64,000 nt of DNA from Pseudobdellovibrionaceae bacterium (GCA_023898385.1 CP060220.1:806001-870000); one strand, 5' to 3'. Positions 24,741 to 34,423 are shown, counted from the first letter of the stretch. Translations and numbers: made by a program. The notes: a model not told the origin generated them from the letters alone.

Positions 24741-26816
24741 GTGCAAAGTTTTGAGAACTTCCGTCCCCGACTTAAAGCTGGTCAGGTTATCCCTCAAGGG
24801 GACAAGGTTGTTTTTGAAACAAGCTCCCCATTTGACCAAATCGTATTGCCCATTGAAAACCTTGATCTCTTGTTATTGTGTGATGGAAAGCGCTCTTTAA
24901 GAGAGATCATTGAAGAGCTTTATAGGCGGCAAGGCAGCGTACACTTCAGGGCCACCTACAAAGCGGTGATGCTTTTGCGCGAAAGAGGTTTTTTACAAAA
25001 TGGCCATCAACTGAAGCCGGTCGAGCAAGAGCGACCAGACTCGTGGAACTTCAACTTTAAACTTAAGCCTATCTGGCAAGTCTTTTTAGGTAAACGCATT
25101 TTTAATGATCGGATTTCTCCAGGACTTTTTTATTTGGTATCCATGGCCACCATTGTTTTGGCTATTTTGGCTTTGGGGGAGATTTCTTTTGATAGCCTCT
25201 CCCTAAAACTTCTTCATGTGGATGACTCTTTCGTACGAAGCCTGGTTTTGTTTGTTGTTTCAGGCTCTATTTTGATGTCTTTGAAAAACTTTTTGAAATT
25301 GTTTTTGCTGCTGTTCCTCACTGGCCGCGCCTACAACTTCAGTCTAGCTTTCAATGGTGCATTTTTCTACTTCAGAACAGGAAGTGAATCGCTGTTTTTA
25401 ATCTCTAATAAGTTATATGTGACAATATTTCATTTAAGCGTTGCTTTAAGTTACTTTGTTTTTAGTGCCGTTTTTTATTGGTTATTCCCTGATGCACCCT
25501 ATAAAGAGGTGCTGTTTATGATCAGCGCTGTGTTGGCTATTGTTGATCTCGACCCTTTTCGACCGAGCGAACTATCTCAGTTTTTTCGAGCCCTGTACGA
25601 AGATGAAAATTTAGTGCGGTTGACGGCCTACCTTAAGACGCGATCGTTTTTATCGCTGATTAGTCCCTCTGAGCGCCAGTCCGATACAGGTTTGTATTTT
25701 ATGTACTCCCACGTTGCAATTGTTTGGTCTGTGATTAGTTTTTACCTCTTGGGCGGATCACTGGCAAAAGAGGCTCGTGGATTATTTGATACCATTGCAA
25801 AAGCGGATATGGACGAGCAACTCGCAGCAATGGGAATCTTATTCGTACTGGTGAGTTGTTTTGCCATGGTTTTTGTTAACCTAGGTCAAGTGGTCATGGC
25901 CAACATCGTGATGCCTGCCCAAAGGCGTTTGCGCAGTTATGCGAGAAAGCGAAAAGTTAGAACAGTTAATGACTTTCAATATAATGAAGTGATGACAATC
26001 CTTGAGCATTTGCCGCTATTTACCGCATTTAACAATGAGTTTTTAAGTATGATTGTCAGTAAAAGCGAAATTATAAAATATCCTGTGGGCACTCCCGTTG
26101 TAATTCAGGGGAATATGGGGCGATCTCTTTATGTGCTTCTAGATGGCATCTTGGATGTGGAAAAACGAATCGACGGGGGACAAGTGAATCACCTTGGCGA
26201 ACTTCATCCATCAGCCATTTTTGGCGAAGTGGCTGTGATTGAAGAAAAACCTCGAACGGCAGACGTGGTGGCGCAAACCGACGCCATCGTGCTTGTTATT
26301 CCTGCCCACGTGATTCGGCAAATGGCCCGTGATTCACAATATGTCAGAGAGATTGATGATTTTCAAAACCTTATCATGGTCAATCAGTTTTTCTCATCGG
26401 CGCCGGAGTTTCGTGACCTCCCTACAGAGGTGGTTCAACTATTTATGGCTCGTGGAAAAATTGAAATATACGGCCCCCAACAAACCATCATTCGACAAGG
26501 GGCCAGGGGCGACAGTTTTTATATGACCCTTAGGGGTGCGGTGGATGTGTTAATCAACGACCATCCGGTAGCTCGCATTAAACAAGGTGGCTTTTTTGGA
26601 GAAATTGCCCTCATCGCCGATGTTCCGCGAACGGCCACTATCACAGCAAGGGAGCGCACCGTGGTGCTTAAAATTGGTGCTGATGCTTTTTGGGAAACTT
26701 TGTCGCAAGACATTCGCATGGCCCTTTTTATTGAAAGCGTAGGTCAGATGCGCATACAAGAAGATATTGATTTTTATCACCAGCCTGTGGCGGCTCTCCC
26801 CCCTTCAGTCGCCTAA
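24741..26816 (+). CDS. Membrane protein with PqqD-like head and two cyclic-nucleotide-binding domains
   Basis: This 691-residue protein begins at GTG 24741, ten bases after the PilZ gene. Residues 1-95 look like a small winged-helix/PqqD-type module (LLLLCDGKRSLREIIEELY). Residues about 110-400 contain six or so membrane helices laid out like an M50-type membrane protease, but no HExxH is seen. DLDPFRPSELSQFF sits where M50 proteins have their NxxPxxxxDG motif. Two CNB domains follow, with FGEVAVIEEKPRTADV and FFGEIALIADVPRTATI as nucleotide phosphate-binding cassettes. It probably senses cAMP or a related nucleotide at the membrane and acts with the coupled PilZ protein. Confidence 0.75.
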   Translation: MQSFENFRPRLKAGQVIPQGDKVVFETSSPFDQIVLPIENLDLLLLCDGKRSLREIIEELYRRQGSVHFRATYKAVMLLRERGFLQNGHQLKPVEQERPDSWNFNFKLKPIWQVFLGKRIFNDRISPGLFYLVSMATIVLAILALGEISFDSLSLKLLHVDDSFVRSLVLFVVSGSILMSLKNFLKLFLLLFLTGRAYNFSLAFNGAFFYFRTGSESLFLISNKLYVTIFHLSVALSYFVFSAVFYWLFPDAPYKEVLFMISAVLAIVDLDPFRPSELSQFFRALYEDENLVRLTAYLKTRSFLSLISPSERQSDTGLYFMYSHVAIVWSVISFYLLGGSLAKEARGLFDTIAKADMDEQLAAMGILFVLVSCFAMVFVNLGQVVMANIVMPAQRRLRSYARKRKVRTVNDFQYNEVMTILEHLPLFTAFNNEFLSMIVSKSEIIKYPVGTPVVIQGNMGRSLYVLLDGILDVEKRIDGGQVNHLGELHPSAIFGEVAVIEEKPRTADVVAQTDAIVLVIPAHVIRQMARDSQYVREIDDFQNLIMVNQFFSSAPEFRDLPTEVVQLFMARGKIEIYGPQQTIIRQGARGDSFYMTLRGAVDVLINDHPVARIKQGGFFGEIALIADVPRTATITARERTVVLKIGADAFWETLSQDIRMALFIESVGQMRIQEDIDFYHQPVAALPPSVA

Positions 26817-26896
26817 AAACGGCTAAAGTTGACTCTCACAAAGCCTTGCCGCACAATGGTCGAGTTGGCTTCCATTAGTAAATAGGGTTTATTAAA

Positions 26897-27991
26897 TTGT
26901 TATTAAAACAGGTTTTAACTTTGCAATCCATTCTGCTCACAGGCCTTTTTGGAGGCGTTCTCGTAAATTGTTCAGGAACGCCTGAGCGGCAGTGGATCGT
27001 TACAAAAGACCGAAGCGCGGAGAGTGCAGAGCCGGGCGATTTAACATCTGAAGTCGATGTCACTGAGCCTCAGATGCAGACACTCTCAGTGCCTCCGGCA
27101 CCCGTCCCTGTTAGTAAAAAGTTGACGGCGGCCCCTAGTGTATCATCTGCGCCAAGCCCAGTAATTCCTCAGGATCTTTCAGAAAACTGTTACAGCGACT
27201 TAAAAGACCTGCCTGGAGTTCGAAAAAATTCTGAGGTGTACGCGGCCTGCCAAAAAGTTCAAATGCTGCAAGATTGCTTCAGTGAAAAGGGGCGACCCAT
27301 CTACCACTACGATCGCCAGAGCGAAAACCCCAATCAGGCCAAACGAATTCTGACCATTGCTTTAATCCATGGTGATGAGCTCACAAGTGGGTCGGTGGCG
27401 CGGTCGTGGATCACCCGTCTTGAATCTCTCGATCCGCGCAATTCTTGGCGGGTTATACCCATTGCCAACCCCGATGGCTGGCAACTTAAGACCAGGACCA
27501 ATGCGCGAAAAGTGGATTTAAACCGAAACTTTCCCACAGAAGACTGGCAGGAGTTGGCTTTGCGCTACTGGCGAGAAAAGAAAAAGGCAGACCCGAGACG
27601 CTATCCGGGCCCCCATCCCGCAAGCGAAAAGGAAACCCAATGCCTGATGAGCCACTTTAAAGACTTCAACCCGCACTTTATTATTTCAGTGCATACGCCC
27701 TTAGGCATGTTGGATTTCGATGGTCCAAAACAATTAAAGTTCCCCCTGTTTAGCCCCCTGCCCTGGATCTCTTTAGGTAATTTTCCGGGCAGTTTGGGGA
27801 GATACATGTGGGTGGATCAAAGTGTGCCGGTGCTCACCATCGAACTCAAGGGGACAGAGGGCGTAAAACAGCTGGAACGATTTGATCAGCTGCAAGATGT
27901 TTCAGGCACTGTGGCGATACAATCTATAAAATTGATGGAGAAATTCGGACAACGAAAACCACAAAAGGCAAACGGTGATGATGAAAAGTGA
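26897..27991 (+). CDS. M14-family zinc carboxypeptidase lipoprotein
   Basis: This 364-residue lipoprotein starts at a TTG (26897) after TAGGG, with lipobox VLVNC. About 90 residues of Pro/Ala/Ser-rich linker lead to an M14 domain: IALIHGDELTSG (HxxE zinc ligands), ANPDGW, KVDLNRNFPTEDW (substrate-binding NR), FIISVHTPLGML (third ligand) and LTIELKG (catalytic Glu). This matches murein-peptide amidase-type carboxypeptidases that trim peptidoglycan stem peptides. The next gene starts inside its last codons. Confidence 0.82.
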   Translation: MLLKQVLTLQSILLTGLFGGVLVNCSGTPERQWIVTKDRSAESAEPGDLTSEVDVTEPQMQTLSVPPAPVPVSKKLTAAPSVSSAPSPVIPQDLSENCYSDLKDLPGVRKNSEVYAACQKVQMLQDCFSEKGRPIYHYDRQSENPNQAKRILTIALIHGDELTSGSVARSWITRLESLDPRNSWRVIPIANPDGWQLKTRTNARKVDLNRNFPTEDWQELALRYWREKKKADPRRYPGPHPASEKETQCLMSHFKDFNPHFIISVHTPLGMLDFDGPKQLKFPLFSPLPWISLGNFPGSLGRYMWVDQSVPVLTIELKGTEGVKQLERFDQLQDVSGTVAIQSIKLMEKFGQRKPQKANGDDEK

Positions 27992-28403
27992 TGAGCTTTT
28001 AAATGTTCTTTTTGATTCGGCAAAGGCGGCTTTTTTAAATGCCTACTCCCCGTACAGCGGGCACAAAGTGGGCGCAGCCCTTTTGACGGACTCAGGGCAG
28101 GTGTATGCCGGATGCAATGTGGAAAATGCCTCCTACGGTGGCACAGTGTGCGCTGAGAGGGTGGCCATCATGAAGGCGGTCAGTGAAGGTCATCGGCGGT
28201 TTAAGGGCATACTTGTGATTACGGATCAAGAAGACCCGTGGGCCCCTTGTGGTCTTTGCCGGCAAGTGATGGCTGAATTTTTTGAATCCGATGCGCCAGT
28301 GATTATGACCAATCTAAAAAAGAAAGTTGTTGAATCTACGGTTAAAGACCTTTGTCCTGACCTATTAAAACCTGAACAAGTGCTGTCTAATCGACAAAAC
28401 TAG
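27978..28403 (+). CDS. cdd: Cytidine deaminase
   Basis: The product is about 141 residues, the standard length of the tetrameric class. CNVENASYGGTVCAERVAI carries the zinc Cys and catalytic Glu, and PCGLCRQVMAEF the PCxxC pair. It deaminates cytidine or deoxycytidine to uridine. Three start codons in a row (GTG 27975, ATG 27978, ATG 27981) are possible. All overlap the end of the carboxypeptidase gene. Its stop overlaps the convergent apt gene by four bases. Confidence 0.92.
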   Translation: MMKSDELLNVLFDSAKAAFLNAYSPYSGHKVGAALLTDSGQVYAGCNVENASYGGTVCAERVAIMKAVSEGHRRFKGILVITDQEDPWAPCGLCRQVMAEFFESDAPVIMTNLKKKVVESTVKDLCPDLLKPEQVLSNRQN

Positions 28404-28915
28404 TAAGAAAAAATGGCCTGTATGGGTTTTTCAAGCCTTTGCCGGCCACCCAAAAAAGTCAGTTCCATTAAAAATAAATGCTCCACCACTTCGGCACCCA
28501 TTTTTTGGCAAAGTGCTTCGGTGGCCTGGGCTGTGCCACCTGTGGCCAGAACGTCATCCACGATCACCACTTTATCGCCGGGTTTGAGGTCACCCTCTTG
28601 GATCTCAAGGGTGTCTTGACCGTATTCTAAGTCGTAGCTGATGCTCATTGTTTTTCTGGGGAGCTTTCCTTTTTTTCGCACCAACACCAAGCATTTGTCC
28701 AGATGTTGAGCGAGAGCTGCGCCTAGAATAAACCCACGACTTTCAATAGCGGCCAAATGGGTGGCCGTCTGCGGGACAGATTCAGCCATTACTTTAATCA
28801 GGCTTTGAAAAGCGTGATGGTTTGAGAGTATAGGGGTTATATCTTTAAAAATAATTCCCGGCTTCGGAAAATCCGGAACGTCGACAATTAACTCTTTGAT
28901 GGATTGCAACTTCAA
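28400..28915 (-). CDS. apt: Adenine phosphoribosyltransferase
   Basis: This 171-residue protein starts FPKPGIIFKDITPIL and has the PRPP-binding motif VVIVDDVLATGGTAQA, ESRGFILG and LVRKKGKLP, all typical of Apt. It salvages adenine to AMP with PRPP. It is last in a minus-strand run that includes the small lipoprotein and bamB genes, and converges with cytidine deaminase, giving a nucleotide-salvage corner. Confidence 0.93.
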   Translation of the reverse strand: MKLQSIKELIVDVPDFPKPGIIFKDITPILSNHHAFQSLIKVMAESVPQTATHLAAIESRGFILGAALAQHLDKCLVLVRKKGKLPRKTMSISYDLEYGQDTLEIQEGDLKPGDKVVIVDDVLATGGTAQATEALCQKMGAEVVEHLFLMELTFLGGRQRLEKPIQAIFSY

Positions 28916-28926
28916 CTTTGTTCTAC

Positions 28927-29304
28927 CTAGTTTTGCTCAAACTTCTTAAAGCCGAGCCTTAAAGCTTCATCTAATTGCTTGTCAGAAATCTCGTACACGT
29001 TGATCATTCCTGTAGGGCTTCCGCAGAGCTGGATGTGCATTTTGCCGTCGGGTCGATTTTCACTGGAATAGACAATGATGTTCTTTTCGGTGAGTTCTTT
29101 GGCCATGATTTCTAAAGCAACGCCGCGCTTCTGCTGACATTGTAAGCTTTCATCATCTTTGTAGACAAATACGTGTTCAGCTGGACTCATGCTCTCACTT
29201 TGCCCTTGTGGTGTGCGACGACAGTGCCCAGATGTACAGGAGATTGTAAATACAAAAGCCATGTAAAACAGACTGATAAGATATTTTTTTAATGTCATAT
29301 TCAT
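28927..29304 (-). CDS. Small lipoprotein of unknown function
   Basis: From ATG 29304, whose ATGA overlaps the bamB stop, the product has 125 residues with a lipoprotein signal ending TISC. The mature part contains four further cysteines (GHCRR, LQCQQ, LCGSP and the lipobox itself) and a soluble alpha/beta region (ALEIMAKELTEKNIIVYSSE, EISDKQLDEALRLGFKKFE). No family is recognised. The tight overlap with bamB suggests it is made together with the outer-membrane assembly protein. Confidence 0.65.
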   Translation of the reverse strand: MNMTLKKYLISLFYMAFVFTISCTSGHCRRTPQGQSESMSPAEHVFVYKDDESLQCQQKRGVALEIMAKELTEKNIIVYSSENRPDGKMHIQLCGSPTGMINVYEISDKQLDEALRLGFKKFEQN

Positions 29305-30464
29305 CTTTCCCATGGCCAGGTCTCTGATGGAGATTTCCAGGCCATTCTCAACGAAAAGAGATTTGCATTCACTGACATCAAGAAGGTCTCACCTGTTTCT
29401 GGGTCAACATGAGGCTCAGCATTAAGACCTCGGCCCGTATCGTATTGGGCCACAGGCGCTCCATCGTTAGAGCTCACCACTTGAAGCACTCCATCAGATT
29501 CACCGTACACCAATAAACCACGGTAAAGCACCGGGCGTGTGGCAACACCTCGACGCAGCTGTCGCTTCCATATCATTTTACCGGAGCGCCGCTCAAGGGC
29601 CACCACTTCTCCGGTTGATGTGGCATAAAAGACTTTTTGAGGGGCCAGTGTCACCGATGTCGCCCCACCAAGATCCGTGCGCCATAGAATCTGACCTGTT
29701 TCTTGTTTTAAACAATAAACACCGTCGTCATAGGCCGAAACATAAAGAAACTCTTCATCCGCTATTGGTCCAGCATCTACATCTTTGAATCGACGATTGC
29801 GGTTAAGAGAACGCTCCCAAATCACGCCGCCGTTTTTTCGATTCAAGGCCACTAGAAAGCCATCGCTAAAGCCTAAGAATACCTTATCTCCAATAACTGC
29901 AGGCCGACTGCCGCCACGCACAGAAATATTAGAAGAGTCTCGTCGATTGTAGAGCCAAACCTGTTTGCCTGTGTCAGCATTCAGTGCGTAGGCCACATTG
30001 TTTCCACTTAATAAGAAAACCTCACCATTATCCACAGTGGGGGTGGCTAAGCCTTCTGAGCGCAGTGGGAAAGTCCAGCGAATATGCCCAGTTTCGGCAT
30101 TTACTGAATAGAATTGTCCATCGTTGGCTCCAAAATACAAAAAGCCATTGACGAGCTGAGCCCCGGCTTCAACACCTCCGCGTAGCGGAAGGCGCCAAAT
30201 GAGGTTTCCGGTTTTTTTATCATATGCCGTAAGCCCATCAATGCTGTTGCCCTGAATCACCACATTCCGACTGACCAGTGGCTGCATCTGATGGAGGAGC
30301 CTAAAACCCAGATGAGGTTCAGATAAGGTGTTTCTCACCCACTGCCGTTCGATGACAAATTTTTTCGCAGGCTTAAGGCTAGACGTCCACTCACTGAGAT
30401 GGCTGCAACCCCCAGAAACCAGTGACATAAAGGCCAAGATGAGTGTTAACTTCGGACTAACCAT
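29301..30464 (-). CDS. bamB: Outer-membrane assembly lipoprotein BamB
   Basis: This 387-residue lipoprotein (lipobox SGGC) is built from PQQ-type beta-propeller blades: GLTAYDKKTGNLIWRLPL, YSVNAETGHIRWTFPL, YALNADTGKQVWLYNR, VALNRKNGGVIWERSL, YCLKQETGQILWRTDL and VALERRSGKMIWKRQL. BamB is the propeller subunit of the BAM complex that inserts beta-barrel proteins into the outer membrane. The upstream yfgM-like gene, two bases away, is the usual neighbour in many Proteobacteria and supports the call. Confidence 0.88.
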   Translation of the reverse strand: MVSPKLTLILAFMSLVSGGCSHLSEWTSSLKPAKKFVIERQWVRNTLSEPHLGFRLLHQMQPLVSRNVVIQGNSIDGLTAYDKKTGNLIWRLPLRGGVEAGAQLVNGFLYFGANDGQFYSVNAETGHIRWTFPLRSEGLATPTVDNGEVFLLSGNNVAYALNADTGKQVWLYNRRDSSNISVRGGSRPAVIGDKVFLGFSDGFLVALNRKNGGVIWERSLNRNRRFKDVDAGPIADEEFLYVSAYDDGVYCLKQETGQILWRTDLGGATSVTLAPQKVFYATSTGEVVALERRSGKMIWKRQLRRGVATRPVLYRGLLVYGESDGVLQVVSSNDGAPVAQYDTGRGLNAEPHVDPETGETFLMSVNANLFSLRMAWKSPSETWPWER

Positions 30465-30466
30465 CC

Positions 30467-31270
30467 TTACGACTCTCCACCCGAGGAGCTGCTGTTTTGC
30501 CTCAGCAACAATAGGCGCCGAAACGTGCGAGCCGTTCGAGCCGCAGATGTCTCAGAGTAATCTTCATCGACTTGCGAATAAACGCCCAGGGCCTCCGTAT
30601 TTTTGTTTAACTTTTCAAGGCAAATACCTTTTTTCAATAAGGCATCCGCAAACAAATATTTTTGTTGGCTCTTGTTAATCACGTTGTCGAGATGTTCAAT
30701 GGCATGTTCGTAGTTGCCGAGGTCCATGCTGAGTGTTGCCAATTTACTTTGAAGAATTCCATAGGTGAGATGCCCGGGTTTCACTTCATTCACCACAAGC
30801 TTCAGAGATTCCACAGCCTCTTTTGGGTTTTTATTTTCTGCGTAGGCTTCAGCCGCAATAAATGCCGCCGAAACCGCAGACTGAGTGCCTTTATAATCGA
30901 CAATGACTTGGCGAAACTTCTGAAGCAGGGGCTCCACTTCTGCCGCGAATGAATCAGCCTCTGTCACCACTTCAGCTTTAGTGGCACCATTGCTGTCTTT
31001 CGACTCAGCTATGTCTTTTTTCTCGGCCAAGGATTCTTGTTTTTTGGCCAGCTCATTTTCCACTTTAAATAAAGCTTCTTTGGCCACGACCTCTTGATGT
31101 TTTTCAAACTGCTCATAACCCACATAGGATGCGCCCAACACAAATGCCGCCACCAATACGGACATCACCAACTTTCGATGATCTTCAATCATTTTGATCA
31201 CTCGATCAGAGAACATCACAAATGAGTCGGGCCCTTTAAGCTCTTCTTTTGTTATTTTGGTTTTGCTCAT
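30467..31270 (-). CDS. YfgM-like TPR protein
   Basis: The 267-residue protein has an N-terminal cytosolic stretch, one membrane helix (LVMSVLVAAFVLGASYVGY), a Lys/Glu/Ala-rich coiled segment (about 60-110) and TPR-like helices with AAFIAAEAYAENKNPKEAVE, YEHAIEHLDNVINKSQ and FADALLKKGICLEKLNKN. This is the YfgM/ancillary SecYEG chaperone layout, with the periplasmic TPR domain. It is encoded just before bamB, as expected. A direct function in this organism is inferred from the family. Confidence 0.7.
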   Translation of the reverse strand: MSKTKITKEELKGPDSFVMFSDRVIKMIEDHRKLVMSVLVAAFVLGASYVGYEQFEKHQEVVAKEALFKVENELAKKQESLAEKKDIAESKDSNGATKAEVVTEADSFAAEVEPLLQKFRQVIVDYKGTQSAVSAAFIAAEAYAENKNPKEAVESLKLVVNEVKPGHLTYGILQSKLATLSMDLGNYEHAIEHLDNVINKSQQKYLFADALLKKGICLEKLNKNTEALGVYSQVDEDYSETSAARTARTFRRLLLLRQNSSSSGGES

Positions 31271-31298
31271 GCTTAAATCTCCTTCGCCGCCCGACGAA

Positions 31299-32420
31299 TT
31301 ACTTTTGTCTTTCGTTCATTTCTTTTAGCGTGGAAAAAGGCCTGGCCGTTCGCCCATGATGGTGCTGGCGAAGCCCCCCGATTTTTTCAATTCGGTGCTC
31401 TGCCAAACGGTCAGCGGCTCGCTGTGTGGCAATGTTTTCGCGCTTTGATATGGCAAAGACCTTCATTAGGTTATCATAAACCTGAGTGGTTTTTTCAAAA
31501 GCCCGATCAGATGAATAGCCCTCTAGCTCAACAAACACATTCATCAATCCGCCAGCGTTGATCACGTAATCGGGCGCGTACAAAATGTTCATTTCCATTA
31601 AGGCGTCACCATGGCGCAATTCAGCCAGCTGATTATTTGCCCCACCAGCAACGATAGAGCATTTTAGATTTGCAATGGTGTCGTCATTGATCACTGCACC
31701 GAGTGCGCAAGGAGCAAAAACGTCACATTCGCTAGTGATAATGCCCTGTGGATCTAAGGAAGTGAGGTCATACTTACCAGAAATGCGCTTCACTTTATCT
31801 TGATCAATGTCGGCCACGGTCACAACGGCCCCCTCTTTAATCAAAAACTCCACCAAATGGGAACCCACATTGCCTAAACCCTGCACGGCAACCCGCACGC
31901 CTTTAAGTGAGTCAGCCCCGAGTTTTTCTTTTACCGCGGCCTTTATGCCCATCAATGTTCCATGCGCCGTATAGGGGCTGGGGTCACCCGAGCCACCAAA
32001 GGCCTCAGGGATTCCGGTGACATAGGGGGTTTCCATAAACACGTACTCCATGTCATTGACCGTTGTGCCCACATCTTCTGCGGTGATGTACTTGCCACGC
32101 AAAGAGTTCACGTAAGTTCCGAACGCCCGAAACATCTCTTCGGTTTTATCTGTCTTGGGATTACCAATGATAACAGCTTTGCCTCCGCCTAAGTTTAGGC
32201 CGGCTGCTGCAGCCTTGTAGGTCATCCCTTTAGAGAGACGAAGAACATCGATAAGGGCGTCGTCTTCGTTGTCGTAGTTCCACATGCGTGTGCCGCCAAG
32301 GGCGGGGCCCAGCGTGGTGTTATGAATGGCAATAATAGCTTTCAGTCCCACGTCTTTGTTTTGGCAGAAAATCACTTCTTCATGGTCGCCGTATTGCTCA
32401 ATGAGTTCAAAAGTGGCCAT
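31299..32420 (-). CDS. ldh: Leucine (branched-chain) dehydrogenase
   Basis: This 373-residue enzyme matches Leu/Phe/Val dehydrogenases: GPALGGTRMWNY, the catalytic lysine in LSKGMTYKAAAAGLNLGGGKAVI (quoted across two active-site lysines), a Rossmann motif VQGLGNVGSHL and NAGGLMNVF. It reversibly deaminates leucine and other branched-chain amino acids to 2-ketoacids with NAD. The C-terminal 30 residues (GGLRQHHHGRTARPF) are basic and unusual. A good ribosome-binding site (AAGGGGG) precedes ATG 32420. The symbol is given by family only. Confidence 0.88.
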   Translation of the reverse strand: MATFELIEQYGDHEEVIFCQNKDVGLKAIIAIHNTTLGPALGGTRMWNYDNEDDALIDVLRLSKGMTYKAAAAGLNLGGGKAVIIGNPKTDKTEEMFRAFGTYVNSLRGKYITAEDVGTTVNDMEYVFMETPYVTGIPEAFGGSGDPSPYTAHGTLMGIKAAVKEKLGADSLKGVRVAVQGLGNVGSHLVEFLIKEGAVVTVADIDQDKVKRISGKYDLTSLDPQGIITSECDVFAPCALGAVINDDTIANLKCSIVAGGANNQLAELRHGDALMEMNILYAPDYVINAGGLMNVFVELEGYSSDRAFEKTTQVYDNLMKVFAISKRENIATQRAADRLAEHRIEKIGGLRQHHHGRTARPFSTLKEMNERQK

Positions 32421-32450
32421 AGGATAAATCCCCCTTGCGATGCTGCGCTG

Positions 32451-32460
32451 CAGACGTCTG
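32451..32460. promoter_or_regulatory. Palindrome upstream of leucine dehydrogenase
   Basis: CAGACGTCTG is a perfect 10-base palindrome 31 bases upstream of the leucine dehydrogenase start. Its position fits an operator, but it is short enough to be chance. Confidence 0.25.
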
Positions 32461-32518
32461 TAATTGGCATCACGAGGATAGGAATATGTCTAAAAGAGAG
32501 CAAGAAAAAACTGTGGCG

Positions 32519-34393
32519 TTACGGGCAGTTACTCGGAGCGCCATGGACCAAACAAGTCCCCGGGGAGCCGTCAAGACTGCCTCCAGTACCCGCCTGAAGT
32601 CCCCCACTGACGTTCACGTTTACCACTGAGGAACCCTGATATCCGCCGCCAGGCATCTCAAAGTGAATTCGCCCTCCGGCACCGGCCCCCACATTGTCTG
32701 ATGTTGCGCCACCGGCCGCCTTGAGCTGAAAGTTGCCATCCACTTGCGCCGTCTCTGCTTTTACATAAACCGACCCGCCGGCACCGCCCGACTCCACTGC
32801 TCCTGATCCATCATTGCCATCGGCGTCAACGTAAAGTCCACCACCAGTGAACACGCGAATGGCTTTTGACAGCAATCGGACTATGCCGCCGCCATGGCCT
32901 GTGGGGGACGCATTGGCGCCGCCAGCTCCCCCCATGTAGATGGGACCAAACAGACACAGTTCGGCTGGCAGAATATCTCCACAGGTCGTCGCGCCGACCG
33001 CGGCACCGCCGAGACCTGCGCCTCCGCCACCCACGCCGCCATGGCCACCGCCGCCCCCTTGAGCGCCGCCATTGCCGTTAACTGTAGACACGCCTTGTTC
33101 AATGCCCCTGATCGATTCCCCGGGCCCACCAGATCGCGCCTGAAACCCTTGCGCAGACATATCAAATGTCACACTCACCCCACTGGGAACATAGGTTTCA
33201 TTGGCCACTCGTAAAATCATCAGTCCACCGTTGTGGTTTCCAGAATCAAGATTTCCAAAGTTATTTGAAAGAGTCACATTAGATGTGGTGTCCACTTGAA
33301 TGCGATTGAGGTGAGGGACGCGAACAGCGACCAGTCGACAAAATTGGCGTGTGTCGGTGCCCGCCGACGTATCGGACGCAAAATTTCCTGTGAGTTGAGT
33401 GGTCGTGATATTTGAAAACCGCGAATCAAAAATTTCTAAATGCAATTCTCCATTAGCCACCACATTGAGCACCTTAGATGATGTTCGAGCCCCCGCCCTT
33501 GGCCCCGAAAGCGGATCCCCGCAACCGGTTCTTATAAGATCCCCATTATGATTTTCGGCCGCCACATACAACATCACCTCATCGCCGGGCGCCGCATGAG
33601 TGGCCTGAGTCCAACTATCATGAAGCATCACTCTCACTTCGCGATCAGAAATTTTTTGCAGATCCGTGACCTGCGTGATCGATGTGAGGTTTCGGCCATT
33701 GTTGGAGCTTGCAACGGTGTCCAGATAAGTGGTTCCACTTGAGATGAGCAAATCCCCATCAAACCCACCGCCATAAGATATGGGCTCACTGCCAAGCTCC
33801 GGTGCATTGATTGAAAAATCACAATCGGTCAGTCGAATCGTATTTGCATCCAATGAACGGTACATAGTGAGGCTCATCTCGCCAGGCGGCAGATCTAACA
33901 CTGTGGCATCGAGCACGTGGGGTTCAGAAAAGTTGGACTTATCAAGGTTTGGGTCTGTTAACGGTGTGCAGGCCCCTGATTCCGAATGCCACCCCACCAA
34001 CCGAAGGGTTCGAGCGGGCCCCGAAGGAACATCGTTGATCATGAGAGTGCTTCCCGCAGAAAAAAGTCCCGCAAACAGCCCCACTTTAAATAGAGTTCCA
34101 TCCGAGCGAGTGCACTGTTTATTCTCAAGTCCAGGACCTGAAACAAAAACAGCATAGCAGTTAACGTCGTCAACCGATGTGGGGTTGATAAAAGAATTCC
34201 ACGCGGCAGTTTCTCCGGTGGCATCCGTGCTGTAAAGTTGAGGCCAAGAGGCGGTCATAAAAAGGGGGTTCAAAGTTTTATTAGTAGCCGCCGCTGCGGG
34301 GAGGTGCACCACGAGTTTTGAGGTCTCTGAGGCTTGCCGTGTGCAGTGGGTTGAAAAAATGGCCGTAAATATAAGAAATAAATAGATACGCAT
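32519..34393 (-). CDS. Exported glycine-rich lipoprotein
   Basis: This 624-residue protein has a short signal and a cysteine at STHC that could be a lipidation site with an unusual -1 His. The first 230 residues contain cysteine-rich loops (CTPLTDPN, TDCDFSINA). The middle has beta-strand segments. The last 200 residues are very glycine-rich (GNGGAQGGGGGHGGVGGGGAG, then GGAGGSVYVKAE), like exposed, flexible surface proteins and some beta-helix-like proteins. It is probably a surface-exposed structural or adhesive protein. Confidence 0.6.
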   Translation of the reverse strand: MRIYLFLIFTAIFSTHCTRQASETSKLVVHLPAAAATNKTLNPLFMTASWPQLYSTDATGETAAWNSFINPTSVDDVNCYAVFVSGPGLENKQCTRSDGTLFKVGLFAGLFSAGSTLMINDVPSGPARTLRLVGWHSESGACTPLTDPNLDKSNFSEPHVLDATVLDLPPGEMSLTMYRSLDANTIRLTDCDFSINAPELGSEPISYGGGFDGDLLISSGTTYLDTVASSNNGRNLTSITQVTDLQKISDREVRVMLHDSWTQATHAAPGDEVMLYVAAENHNGDLIRTGCGDPLSGPRAGARTSSKVLNVVANGELHLEIFDSRFSNITTTQLTGNFASDTSAGTDTRQFCRLVAVRVPHLNRIQVDTTSNVTLSNNFGNLDSGNHNGGLMILRVANETYVPSGVSVTFDMSAQGFQARSGGPGESIRGIEQGVSTVNGNGGAQGGGGGHGGVGGGGAGLGGAAVGATTCGDILPAELCLFGPIYMGGAGGANASPTGHGGGIVRLLSKAIRVFTGGGLYVDADGNDGSGAVESGGAGGSVYVKAETAQVDGNFQLKAAGGATSDNVGAGAGGRIHFEMPGGGYQGSSVVNVNVSGGLQAGTGGSLDGSPGTCLVHGAPSNCP

Positions 34394-34406
34394 ACGCCGC
34401 CCCCAT

Positions 34407-34423
34407 GGATCGATGTTCGATCC
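34407..34423. promoter_or_regulatory. Dyad upstream of the glycine-rich lipoprotein gene
   Basis: GGATCGA and TCGATCC form a perfect 7-bp inverted repeat around TGT, only 14 bases before the start of the lipoprotein gene on the minus strand. The position inside the leader fits a repressor site or a small hairpin that could affect translation. Confidence 0.35.
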
